Source: Tyto alba (lineage: Eukaryota > Chordata > Aves > Strigiformes > Tytonidae). Taken from it: DNA of 64,000 nt. The position numbers and the translations under genes are program-made. Of this stretch, positions 35,249-45,903 are shown piece by piece (positions within the stretch are counted from its first letter, which is position 1; every line of letters starts with the position of its first letter). The stretch is from assembly GCF_018691265.1 (NCBI RefSeq), contig NW_024881324.1:7133730-7197729 (forward strand), given 5' to 3'. The notes beneath the pieces were generated by a model, which saw only the letters and a program-made list of their open reading frames with translations, did not search any database and was not told the DNA's origin.

Positions 35249-38200
35249 GTTAATTGTGATTAATAACATCCAGAGAAGATTTTTATCCTGAAAGAATAAA
35301 TGGAGGCACAAATCCTTGCATACTTTTTAAAGCAAATTTGTGATCACAGTAAAAGGGAACAATATCTGAATAAAGCAATAGGGCAGGATGTGTTTGCCCA
35401 TTTAAATGACTTCAGCCCTTTAGAAAGTGTTAAGGAAACTGGACTGATCTGCACTCCTTTAATAGAAAGGTCTTGGCTGTCTTAGCATTATAGCATCCTA
35501 TGCCACTGGCTCTGGTGTTTAATATCACTCACTCATCAGTGATGGCTATGACCTGGTTGGGCCAGACAATAACTATAACCCTGAACTTTACAATTCTTTA
35601 GAGGGAGGAAAAGTTTTTGTGAAGTGATTCAATATACTTTACTAGGGCTGAGGTAAAGATCCAAGAGTTTCTAGTAGTCAGGCCACCAAGACTCAAAGTG
35701 GTATAACTTTTCTTTGGTTTAGTCTTCTCCTTTGCTCTTTAGGTTTCATTGATGTATCTCTGTCAGCCTGTTTACAATTTGCTATTAAAGCTATTCTTTG
35801 AACACAGTATTTCATGGGCTCTATAGGTAGGTTTAGAATTGCAAGGACTGCACATGAAGTTAACAAATCAGCTATTAAAACAGTTATGTTTGGTATTACT
35901 ACTTAAAGTTGTAATATGTACCTGTGGGTAATAATTGAATACTGATGGTGTGTACAGTTTTACAACTTTTCTTAAGATTAGATATTTATAATTAACTTAT
36001 TTTTTTGTGTATATATTGATCTAGTGATGGATTTTGTCTCGTTTTGCCTAATGACTAACAGATACCTTGTTAAATATCTAAGCTTTTGGAGTGGTGTGTG
36101 GTGGTATATTTAACAAACTACATAGCTTACGTTGCTGAATTGACCCTTTCCCTATGAGCCTTTCCTTGTTTGTATTCCAACAAGCATATCCAATGTTTGT
36201 GCAGCTTCCTTGGTCACTTCTGCCTCTGTAGCAGGGCAATACTTCTGTACCTTGATAAGATCAGACATATAGAAAGTGGAAAGAATAAAGGATAACAAGG
36301 GTCAAATTATATTTTGCTTTTATTCTTTGACTTTGAAAGACTATTATCAAGCAGATTCAGGTAGATGTAATGTGCAGAAACATAGAAAGTGAGAAAATTT
36401 TGAAATCATAGTCTGACTTACATTTATTTCTTTTTCCTGCTCTAGAATGGCAATTTGCAGCACTGATGTGTTGGCATTCCTGACCGCTAAGAGTACTGTT
36501 TTAGCTACTACATGAGTGAAGAACGGGAGAGTAGTAGAGCCAACTCCTCAGCATTGCCTGGTCCTTGGCTTTCTTGGGCTCCAACACTGCTTCCATTGAT
36601 AGAGACTTTTCAATTTTGGAAAGGAAGCAGCTCTGAAAGAGATAAAAAAAAAAAAAATAAGGTAATCAGTACATTTTTAGAGGAAACAAGATTGGTATAT
36701 TAATGCTGTCATCATAACGGTTAGATTTTAGGAAGCAAAGTAACTAGCTTACACCTGCAGTAGGTTCAGCACCACAGTGCTGGACTTGTGTAGCGTGTCC
36801 TGTGAGATGTTTCATTTAGTATATGCAAAAAGCCAAAAGTCGCACCTTAAAATGCCCTTTCCCAGTTTCTCCTAACCCAGACAAGCCTTGTTCTTATCGG
36901 TTGTGAATGTGGACAGTGAAAGGTTTGTATATTTAGTTGTTTATGTTCCACTGAGTTCAATTCAGAGCTCTATTACTTTGTTGCACTGATTTTTCAAGTG
37001 ATACTGGATATAGAACTCAGAGGAAGAATCAGCAAGATTGTGTCTGAAGAACAGCATAATTAATCTATTATGTAGCAACTTCATTTCATTCCACAGGACA
37101 CACAAATAATTTAAAGAACTCGTGTAAGAGTGATGCAAAGAGGGCTCATGCATGCATGGTGACTGCTTCTATGATAGAGTGTGGCAACTGTGTAATGTCA
37201 TATGTCACTACTGCAAAATAGTAAAAACTAATTTATTCAACTGAATCAGCAGGAAGATTTTTTTTTTTCTCGGGTAGCAGAATAGCTACCTATGTTGGTA
37301 TTTGACTAGTATACTGGAGTTGATGTGTAAATTCTGGAGCAAAAATTACTGTTGGATATTCTGATTCCATTGGTCAGACCTTTGATAACTCATCTAAATG
37401 TGAGGTCTTCATCAGTACAGCATTTACTTCAGACATGGTTTACTCTCTAGTGTTTTTGATAAACAGAAAAGTGATCTCCTTCATATGAAGAAATATGATA
37501 TGGCCTGGCCTTCCTCTCTTTAGGGAATAGGGTTGTAGCCAATAGTTCAAAATATGTTGCTGAGCTTTCCTTAGGTTTAAGAAATTTTGTTATTTGTTCG
37601 AAGCAACTGTTTAATTTGGCTGGGAATGTTGTAAGTAGTAGAATTGGCATGGGATAGGCTGGTGGTGGTGAAGAATGTTAAAGATGCAGAACACCCAGCT
37701 ATGAAGATGGGTGCTGAAAGCTAAGGAGATGCAATTCATCTTCAGTAGAAACACTACTTCCCTGGCTAAGTGTCAGTAGAGCATCTCAATGTGAAAAAGC
37801 CACCTGTAGTGCCCGGTCCCTATGCCCGTCTTCCAGAGCAGCCTGATTCTTCATGAAGTGAAGGTCTTTGTGTTAATGGGAGTGTATGACAATGTAATGT
37901 GACTTTTGGAAGGGTTATAGCAAGTTCTGGATGATATATAAAATGAAAAATCCCTGCCTGGTGCAGAGAAAGCATGTGCAGTGCTGGATGATACACTGCC
38001 AACAGTTCTAACAAGGGGCTCCTTCACAGATTTTCTACCTCAATCAGCAATGCAGTTGACATCCCCTGAGCAAAATCTCCCCTCTACCTTTTTTTTTCTC
38101 TGTATGCGTGAAGAAAAATTCTTCAGCTTTATAGCTTACCCACTGCCTAAAATACTCAGTCAATAATCCTCCTCTGCTTCCAGTTGTGTCAGTCTCTAGG

Positions 38201-40258
38201 CAAGCATCTTCTCCTCACAATTGATTCAGACTCTTTCAGGTACATTTGTGGTAATTTTATTCTCCATACACTAAGTGGGTAGGGCCGGCAAATCTTGATG
38301 AGCAATCTAGGCAGTGATGTATGACATTTGCTGGTCAAGCCTGATGCAAAAATTAGTGAGGAAATAAACAATAAGACCAGGTAAAGAGTGTTCACCTAGT
38401 TTAATGTTTCCATTTCAGCTAAACAGTGTTTTTTAATACAGTCAAGTCCTAGTTAGTATATATTGAAAAGGAGAACGGAATAAATCACATTTTGGGAAAC
38501 AGTGGATTGCAGAAGGTCTTAGGTGGCACCACAGATAATTTCTTTAGCTGTAATTTTTGCTGCTGTGCTGTGGCAAAAAAACAGCTGATGTGATCCACAT
38601 GAAAGAGAAACGTTTAGTACTGTTTGGAAGCTTCCTCCTCAGGTGATGTGTCCTGTTCTGCCCAACCTGGGCTATAAAATGAGTTAAATACTGGAAAACA
38701 AGCATCAGGACGAGGGGCTTAAAGAATTCAGAATATTCAGCTAATTTAAGAGCAGGACGAGAGGCCACTCTGAAGAAGATAACCTGATAGCAGAGGCTTT
38801 TCCACCTGCCTGACAGAAGCTGAAGTTCAGCTAGTCCAGTGTTGGAAATAAGAAGCTGCTTTCTGGCTGCAAGGTCTGTTGTACGTGAGTGTCCCTCTGG
38901 GGATGAGACAGAGTCGAGGTGTGATCACTTCAGGCCTTTCAAGAAGCCTGGGATGGACGGCTGTGTCCCTGTGCAGCTAGCCTTGCTCATCTCTTTCATT
39001 TAGGGGAAAGCATTGCATTCAAAAGCTTCTAGCCAGCAACTCCATGTTAAGACAATTAACAGACCTAAATGTCATGGCTCAGACATTCAGTGAGCTGTCT
39101 GAAGATGATCAGGGCAAATTCCTTTTCATCTCTTCACTTGTGGAATGAACAAAGATTTCTCTATGCTGCTTCTTTTCATTGTTATTAATTGCTTTCCCCT
39201 GCAGCATTAGAGATTGGCCACAGCAGGATATCTCTTTGTAGGTGGTACAGAGAGTGATTACAGATTGCCATAGTTGGTTTGGAAGGGAATTTTCCTTGGG
39301 TCAGGTTGGCAGACTCTGTAGATATTTCACCTCATATAGCATGAGGTGTGGTTTGTCTGCTAGAATCATTTGTGTACATCTCACATGATTAGTTCCTTGC
39401 CGTTGCAGGTCTTCCTCAGGTCTTGCCAACCCTATGTCTGTGGCAGATAGTTTTCTAAGCATGGAAGTGCTTTTCCCTCTTTGTACATCAACTAGGATGT
39501 TTGGTTAAAGTTAATGGTCTGTGAATACACAGTAGGTGCATCTGGTATCATTTTTGGCTTTAATTTTTAGGGAATGATATCTTGAATGATGTCTTGTCCT
39601 GGCCACCTGAGAAAAGCTTAATCTCTATTGAGCAGAAGCCTGGCTTGCTTTAGTTTAATTGAAGACCAATCAATAAATACAGCTCAGATTGTGCATTTCC
39701 ATATGTAAAAACATGCAAGTCTGTAGATTGATCTCAACTAGGTATCTGTACTGTCTGAAAGGATATCCTCTTCGATTAACTTTCTGGCTCCATACAGAAA
39801 CAACCAGTGTGAAAGAAAACTCACTTAGAGTGTTCTTGTAGTTAAAGTAGCTAGATAGCCAGTGAATTCCTGTCATGATGTGTGCTGGTATTGTAGGAGT
39901 ATAATTTCTACAGTGATTTTTCAATGTCAGGGAAGTCAATGAGGTATTCCTGAGTTTGAATCCTTTTTCAAAAAAGCATGCAATTTAGCCCTTAAGTCTG
40001 TTTACATCAGCAAAATAGCAAAGCCTGCCTTCAAAATACAGTCTTTGCAGCCTCAGTGGCCCTGTGATATACATGACACAGTAACTGACCTGCTCTATAT
40101 ACAGGCACGTATTTGTGAATGGTTTTGTGCATAGTATTATGATATAATATACATTTTAAGAACATTTCCATTCCACTGGAACTAGAATTTCACCATACAG
40201 GTATATGCAAGGTGTGCAAAGACAATGTGTGCATGAAATGCTAGGTTGAAGTTCTGCT
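35249..40258. other. Noncoding stretch, nothing recognised
   Basis: No gene recognised. An A14 run at 36644-36657 and an RE1-like left half site at 36765-36773 without its partner half are the only items noted. Confidence 0.5.
36644..36657. repeat. A14 run
   Basis: Fourteen A residues in an otherwise mixed sequence. Confidence 0.9.
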
Positions 40259-40309
40259 ATTTATAGAATGTGTAGCAGCACATTTATTTATAGAATGTGT
40301 AGCAGCACA
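40259..40309 (+). repeat. Tandem direct repeat, two exact 24-bp copies
   Basis: A 24-base unit beginning atttatagaatg and ending agcagcaca occurs at 40259-40282 and again at 40286-40309 with no mismatch (period 27). Exact identity points to a recent local duplication. Confidence 0.95.
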
Positions 40310-40917
40310 AATAGAAACAGACATCATATAAGCAGCAGTGTTTGATAGTTGTCTTTCACTTCCCCATCAAAGAGAGAAAAATTTGTATTTTTCATGAAAT
40401 GGCCTTTGCATGAGTGCCGTAAGCAATCAAGATTCACCCTGTGCATATCAGGAGAAACCATGCCACTTGCACATGCTGGCTTCATCCCATAAAGTAGAAA
40501 ACAGCAGCAATTGTGTGACTTCATTTAAATGCTATCTGTTGTTCTACATCTTTCTTTTTTCTTTGCACCCTAAACTAAAAACTTTAAATAAAAATAATTG
40601 AAAAACAGAATACTGTATTTCTAAGCTGAGTTGTCCTTAAATATTCGAATGAGTCATTTAGATAACATTCACAATACCAGCAGCTCCAGGGCACTTTAGA
40701 GAATACATTTCAGCACAGAGACATTTGAAACAAAAATTGTAATGTTCTAAATGGAATTAGATGAGCAAAACCATGTCATACAGTAGATGAAATATAAATA
40801 AGTGCTTTAGGCCCACTCCATGAAAAATGTATGCACTTTTTAAAAAGCATTTTTCTTCTGCAATGGCTTCATTTCTGTAGAAACCAGTGGTTGGTTGTGG
40901 GTTGTTTTTGTTGTGTG

Positions 40918-40931
40918 TTTTTTTTTTTTTT
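40918..40931. repeat. T14 run after GTTG-rich sequence
   Basis: A T14 run follows a GT/TTG-rich stretch (40,890-40,917). Low complexity. Confidence 0.88.
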
Positions 40932-41397
40932 CCTCCTTGTGCATTCTCCTAGAATGTGTTTTTGCCACTCAGTAAACCCTTCTTTCCACTAAATGTTTGT
41001 CTCTGTATTAAGCCCCCAAGGAACTGTACAAGCCAAAGGCAGATGGAAACAATAGGCATTCCGTGTTCAAACGTACAACCTACAAAAAGTTCATTTGTCA
41101 AAAGTCTGAGGAACATTTCCAAGGAGGCTGCTTCATAAACAACATCCACATGGGGCAGATCTGACTTGTGCTACTGCTTTTCATGAACTTATTCCATAAG
41201 AATTTAATAGGCTGTTTACTTTTCAATTAATAGTTAAAGGAACATTTACAGAATCTTGTTCCAAATCCCAGTCTCAGTTCTTCTCTCCTTCCCCTCCCAC
41301 CTTATTTCTTAAATCTCTTAATCTTTTACATGCCCCAACTACTTTTCTTCTTTTTACAGAAGCCTTATCCTAGCACCTCTGTTAAGACCAAGGCACA

Positions 41398-41445
41398 CTC
41401 AGACTTTTTTGAACTCTTTCTTTTCCTCAGACTTTTTTGAACTCT
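41398..41445 (+). repeat. Direct repeat, two exact 20-bp copies
   Basis: The unit ctcagacttttttgaactct is present at 41398-41417 and 41426-41445 (period 28) without mismatch. The 8-base spacer ttcttttc is pyrimidine-rich. Confidence 0.95.
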
Positions 41446-42867
41446 ATTTTTGTACATGTCGGAGTTGTGCTCATTCATTGATAAGTATGTAAACTTCACC
41501 ATGTTATCACTCTTTGAGATATCAATCACTGATGCCAGTGTAGTAGTGTTGAAGGGTAATCTAACCTTCTAACTCATGCCTGGAAGACAGAAGTTACTCT
41601 GGTTGGTACTATCTAGCAGACAGCATGCTTGATTTTTAAAACTCTAATTATTTATGGTAAATGTTTGACTCCATTCCTTGGCTTTGTATTAATTAAATAT
41701 TTTTAACGTGATTAAGATGCTGATTTTGTAAAGTTGTGAAATCACTTTGGCTCCCATGGACTTCCAACACCTTCCCTGATCAGACCCCAGATCCGTGTCA
41801 AAGAAACAGGGAAGACTGTCAATAGCTGGATGCTGCATGCATGATTCTGAGCTTGTTCTGGTGTAATCCAGAGCTGAAGAGCTATCAGCCAGCTACTGAT
41901 AGGCCATACATATGTGTGTAGGACACATGTTCTTACACCAGGCCACACCTGTGCACATTCTGCCCAAACACCTGAATATAAGGACTGCTAAAATAGACAG
42001 CTGATTCAGAGTGCTCTCATCATATGCAAGTTACTAGGTTCTGGATTAGGCCAATCTGAATTTACCTAGGACACCCAAATCCTGTATCTGGTGCTTAAAA
42101 TCCCAAGTAGTAGTTTCTGATACCCAAGGAAGATGATTAAATGGTGTCATTAGAAAATCAGTCACCCACAAATGCAAGATCCAGTATTGATCTGTAGTTA
42201 ATCAATGACCATGTATTGATTTTCAAAATTATAAAATGTTGGAAGATAACTTGAAACCTGAGGTATATTACATACATTTATATGCATAATCTCCTAGCAC
42301 TAAAAAGTGTATAACCGGTTCTTAGCCTGTGACTAGATTTCAAAAGCAGTATTTGCAAATAATAGACACAGAAGAGTGAAAACTACTCAATGACAGTTTA
42401 TCATGTGCCAAAGAACATCGTAATTTCCTCCCAAGTGACATCAAATTCATCTGAACAAGCCACTTCCCAGCTGGTGGAGCTCAGGCAGAACTTGGATCTC
42501 CCCCTCGCCTGAGCTATGTGGAGATGCAGGGGGTATGAATGACCGTGAGGCCGATGGCATGTTGACAGCTTTGGGTAATGTTTCTCCGGTGGAAGCACTT
42601 GCCTCAGACTCTAAGATCACCAGTAAATTTTTGTCTGTTACAACTAAGGAAGCTTCGAGCTTTGCAAGGTTTGACCGGTACAGAAAGTTACAGCCAGATC
42701 CTCTTCTTTTAATGTTGAGCAGGAGTACAGACCAAATGTGGTCTTAAAATGGATCCAGGTCTTCTCATGGCAGCTGCTAAGTATGTTACACAAGAACTTT
42801 TCACCTCCAAGCCTTGGGGCCAAAAAGCTTCATCGATAAGATGCTGACACAGTCTATGTGTTTCATT
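41446..42867. other. Noncoding stretch, nothing recognised
   Basis: No gene or transposon recognised between the direct repeat and the candidate CTCF site. Open frames are 70 codons or fewer and overlap on both strands. Confidence 0.45.
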
Positions 42868-42880
42868 GCCCTCTGGTGGC
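42868..42880 (-). promoter_or_regulatory. Strong CTCF core-motif match
   Basis: The plus strand reads GCCCTCTGGTGGC. Its reverse complement, GCCACCAGAGGGC, matches every position of the CTCF core CCASYAGRKGGC. CTCF marks insulators and chromatin-loop anchors, and here the motif points along the minus strand. It is the best regulatory-site match in the window and lies in sequence with no other explanation. Occupancy cannot be judged from sequence alone. Confidence 0.5.
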
Positions 42881-43060
42881 ATGTCCACCAGAATATGAGG
42901 GTACTGCTGTTACTAATTGCAGGAGTATGTGCTGCTTGTGTAAGAGAAGCAGGTACTACAGGAAGCAGAGAAAAATCAGGCAAATATTGGTCAGGGCCTT
43001 ATTTTTTAAGAACTGTTGTCTGCTGTTTCTTTATTATGAAAATTATAAAAGAAAACTAAT

Positions 43061-43165
43061 GGGTCGAGTTCTGCTATCATTATCCCTGTGCTAATCCAGA
43101 GACATCTGCTGGAGCCAGACTCATCACTCTGGATTTATACCTGTGCAAAAAGAGTTGGAATGTGG
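43061..43165. mobile_element. Degenerate palindromic amniote repeat (MITE-like)
   Basis: The stretch opens with gagttctgctatcattatcc, reaches ctaatccagag (43091-43101), passes a short centre, and returns as ctctggatttatacctgtgc (43127-43146) followed by aaaaagagttggaat. The arms taatccagag and ctctggattta are inverted copies. The layout matches an old reptile/bird interspersed family I recall, whose arms read like 'gtgtaaatccagagtaactcc' and its complement around a centre mentioning 'ctgaagtcaatggag'. I cannot give its database name. Palindromic nonautonomous DNA transposons have this shape. The copy is diverged and would be old. Confidence 0.45.
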
Positions 43166-45844
43166 CTTGGAGGAACAGGGCAACCTTTAAGATGCTTGAC
43201 CATTAATCTGTGATAAAGTTATGAGTTTGCCCTTACAGCACATGAGCAAAATTTCTCAGTGAAAAGCCATCCAAGTCCGTTCAGTACCATACAGTCACTG
43301 AAGCCAAAATTCAAGTGGGCTGAAGCTAGAACCCTCTTCTATAATAGCTATCATCTGCTCTCTGAGGTTGGACACCTCACCTCCCAGGTTCTGTAGCCTT
43401 ATATAGCTTACAGCCCTTGACATATTACACTGGATTTTAGCAGATGAGGTCAGCTGCTTCTTTCAGTTGTGCAGGTACTAGTAGAGTAAACCTGTATTTA
43501 CACCCATGGGTATGCTGTCTAGATGTGGAAGAATATGAATGTTTTAGCATAAGCAACCTACTTATAAACCATTATTTTTCATTCTTGCTAGAAATGGTTC
43601 CCAGGAGAAAGCTACTGTGAAAGGGAGTGATCTCGGAGTAAAACGTTTTCATTTTCGTTTGTGTTAGTTTGTTGACTTCAGTGGCTGTCTACATATATGT
43701 TAATGATCATTTGCATGTCTGTGGTATTTTTATAGGTGGGGAAGAAGTCAAACATATTTAACAGTGTGCTTCCAGGAATAGGTCTTTACAAGTCATGGCA
43801 AAACCATGGTAGGAAGTGAGCCAGAGAAGCAGCACTTTTTCCATTTATGCTGGAAGTTTTGGCTCTACAAGGTTATCTGTTGTCACAAAGAAGTCCAGAT
43901 CAGGAGACCCAATGGAGAATTTTCTTTGTGGATTGTTTGCATCCCAGCTACTTTTGCTTGCATTTGTCATGGAATATATTAAAATAGTCATATTCCACAG
44001 TCCACACAGCATGTCAGCTTTGAGACAAGTACTCTGAAATGTGCTCACAGATGATAAATTGCACACTATGTCAACTACATCTTTGTCATGAGATTCTATT
44101 TTCTATTTATAGTTGAAATGAAACACTTGAGAAAAATTCTAAACCAAAGCAATTTCACAGAAATCTTGTAAATTTTTCCTTATGTGTATATCAGTGAAAA
44201 GACCCTCCTGTGCTATCTTCTTGCTCTGTGGGGCTCCAACAATCAACTTCTGAGATCAAAGTAGGATGCTCTCAAGATTGTGAAACTTATAATGTGTCCA
44301 TGTAATCCAGCTACTGTGCCTTTGGAATATGTTCCCTTTCAGACATTAAGGGAAAAAAGCACTTAACCATAACACAGTGCAAATACATACAAAATTTGAT
44401 ACAGTTTTGGGGAATCAAAACTCATTATCTCCATAACAGAAAAGATTATTTAGTTACTTCTCTGGCTTGTCGTACTCGTTTTGTTTGAAGTTGTCAGTGA
44501 TGTCTATGATGTAGTTTGCAGTACTTTGCCTTTTTTTTGTTTGTTCTCTCCTTCTAAGCCAACTTCCTTTTTACTTATGCATCTTAAATATGTAATCTGC
44601 TGCAACAGAGTTGTGGGTAGCAAAAACTGGAAAATGATAAGTGTTTGGAGATAGCACTAGGTATGATTTGAAACTAGAAATGCAGCTGTGGTTTGTTTGT
44701 GGTTTTTTGTTTTTGTTTTTCCCTCTGATTACAGCAGCATACTTTAGGAAAAGCATGTCTGGATAGCAGTAATGATGCACTCTGATGGGAGATCCCCCAG
44801 CTCACATTGTCCAAGACTCGACAGGATGTTCTGCGGTGTGCTGAATGATAATATTTAAGATAAGTAGGGTCTTGTGATGGCATCCTTCTGCTCTGGGCAC
44901 CCCAGTCTTCAGGGGATGTACAAGGGAAGTTTCTTGTCTCAGAATCATCCAAGCAGGGATATAAGATTAGTGAAGTACAGGCAGGAGAGAGGCACTGCTG
45001 TCTGGTCAGCATTCTCTGTATGGGTCTCAAACAAGAGCTTGCTTGAGAAGGGACTTGTAGCTGTCCTCATGGTGAGCAGGGAATTTGTCCAGGTGTGTTC
45101 AGATCTCTGGAACCCTATGCCCTGGAGAAGCCTGGAGCAAGAGCAAGCTACAACTTTCTTGCAGTTGTGGAAGTGGCTTTTTATATGGTACCAAAGTATT
45201 ACACTTTCTATGGTCTTTGTGGCTTTCCTCTACTACATCTGGGATTCTCAAAGTATACTTTCTACCCAGCAATCCCTTCATGATTCTAAGAGGAGATTTG
45301 GTGGTTTATTCCAGATTTGCATACATATAACTGATTTTTAAAGGTAACTCTAGCTTGAACACTAGAATAGCTGGCCTGTGAACCTGAAGGTATAGATGCT
45401 TCATAATGACGTGTTCCTGCATCTGACTCCGCTTTAAAGCTGTAGTGGAAGTAGGGAGGCCCTGGTTTTAAATTCTTTTCAACTCTAACTGTAGCCATGC
45501 ATTGATCTCAGTGCCATGATCTAGCTTAGAAGTGTACATGCAGGGCATTATCTGCAAAAGGAACCATTGTAGCATTAGTATACTGCACTGGAAACGTTGA
45601 GATAGTTACTGAAATTAAGTTGGACTAGAAAGGTAATTGATCATACTTAGCAGCATTTTTACAAATAGTGCACTAATACCTTGTGTCCAGTCTTGCTAAA
45701 TAGCTGCATCAAGTGCCTGCCTTTGAAAATTGTTTTATGGAGGAAGGGGTCTTTAAAAGCTACATATATAAAAAAACCCTAATGTTCTTTGCTTAAGTTA
45801 ATAAGAACACCAAAGAGAATATGAAATCCACTCTCCTTGGATTG
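43166..45844. other. Noncoding stretch, nothing recognised
   Basis: No gene recognised. An octamer ATTTGCAT lies at 43709-43716. The plus-strand frame of 155 codons at 44874-45341 is overlapped by frames in other phases and on the minus strand, and has no known domain. Confidence 0.5.
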
Positions 45845-45878
45845 GAAACAGCACCATAAAAGAGACAGCACCATAAAA
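45845..45878 (+). repeat. Tandem repeat, 17 bp x 2
   Basis: Adjacent 17-base copies, gaaacagcaccataaaa and gagacagcaccataaaa, differ at one base. A small recent duplication just upstream of the T15 run. Confidence 0.93.
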
Positions 45879-45888
45879 ATAGTTTGCC

Positions 45889-45903
45889 TTTTTTTTTTTT
45901 TTT
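45889..45903. repeat. T15 run
   Basis: Fifteen T residues followed by a pyrimidine-rich stretch to about 45,960. Confidence 0.9.

Noticed and set aside
36765..36773. TTCAGCACC, left half of an RE1/NRSF (REST) site
   Set aside because: The right half GGACAGCGCC is not present at an accepted spacing. A 9-base match is expected by chance.
44874..45341. 155-codon plus-strand ORF with a hydrophobic stretch
   Set aside because: Overlapped by open frames in other phases and on the minus strand. No known family and no exon signals that I trust.
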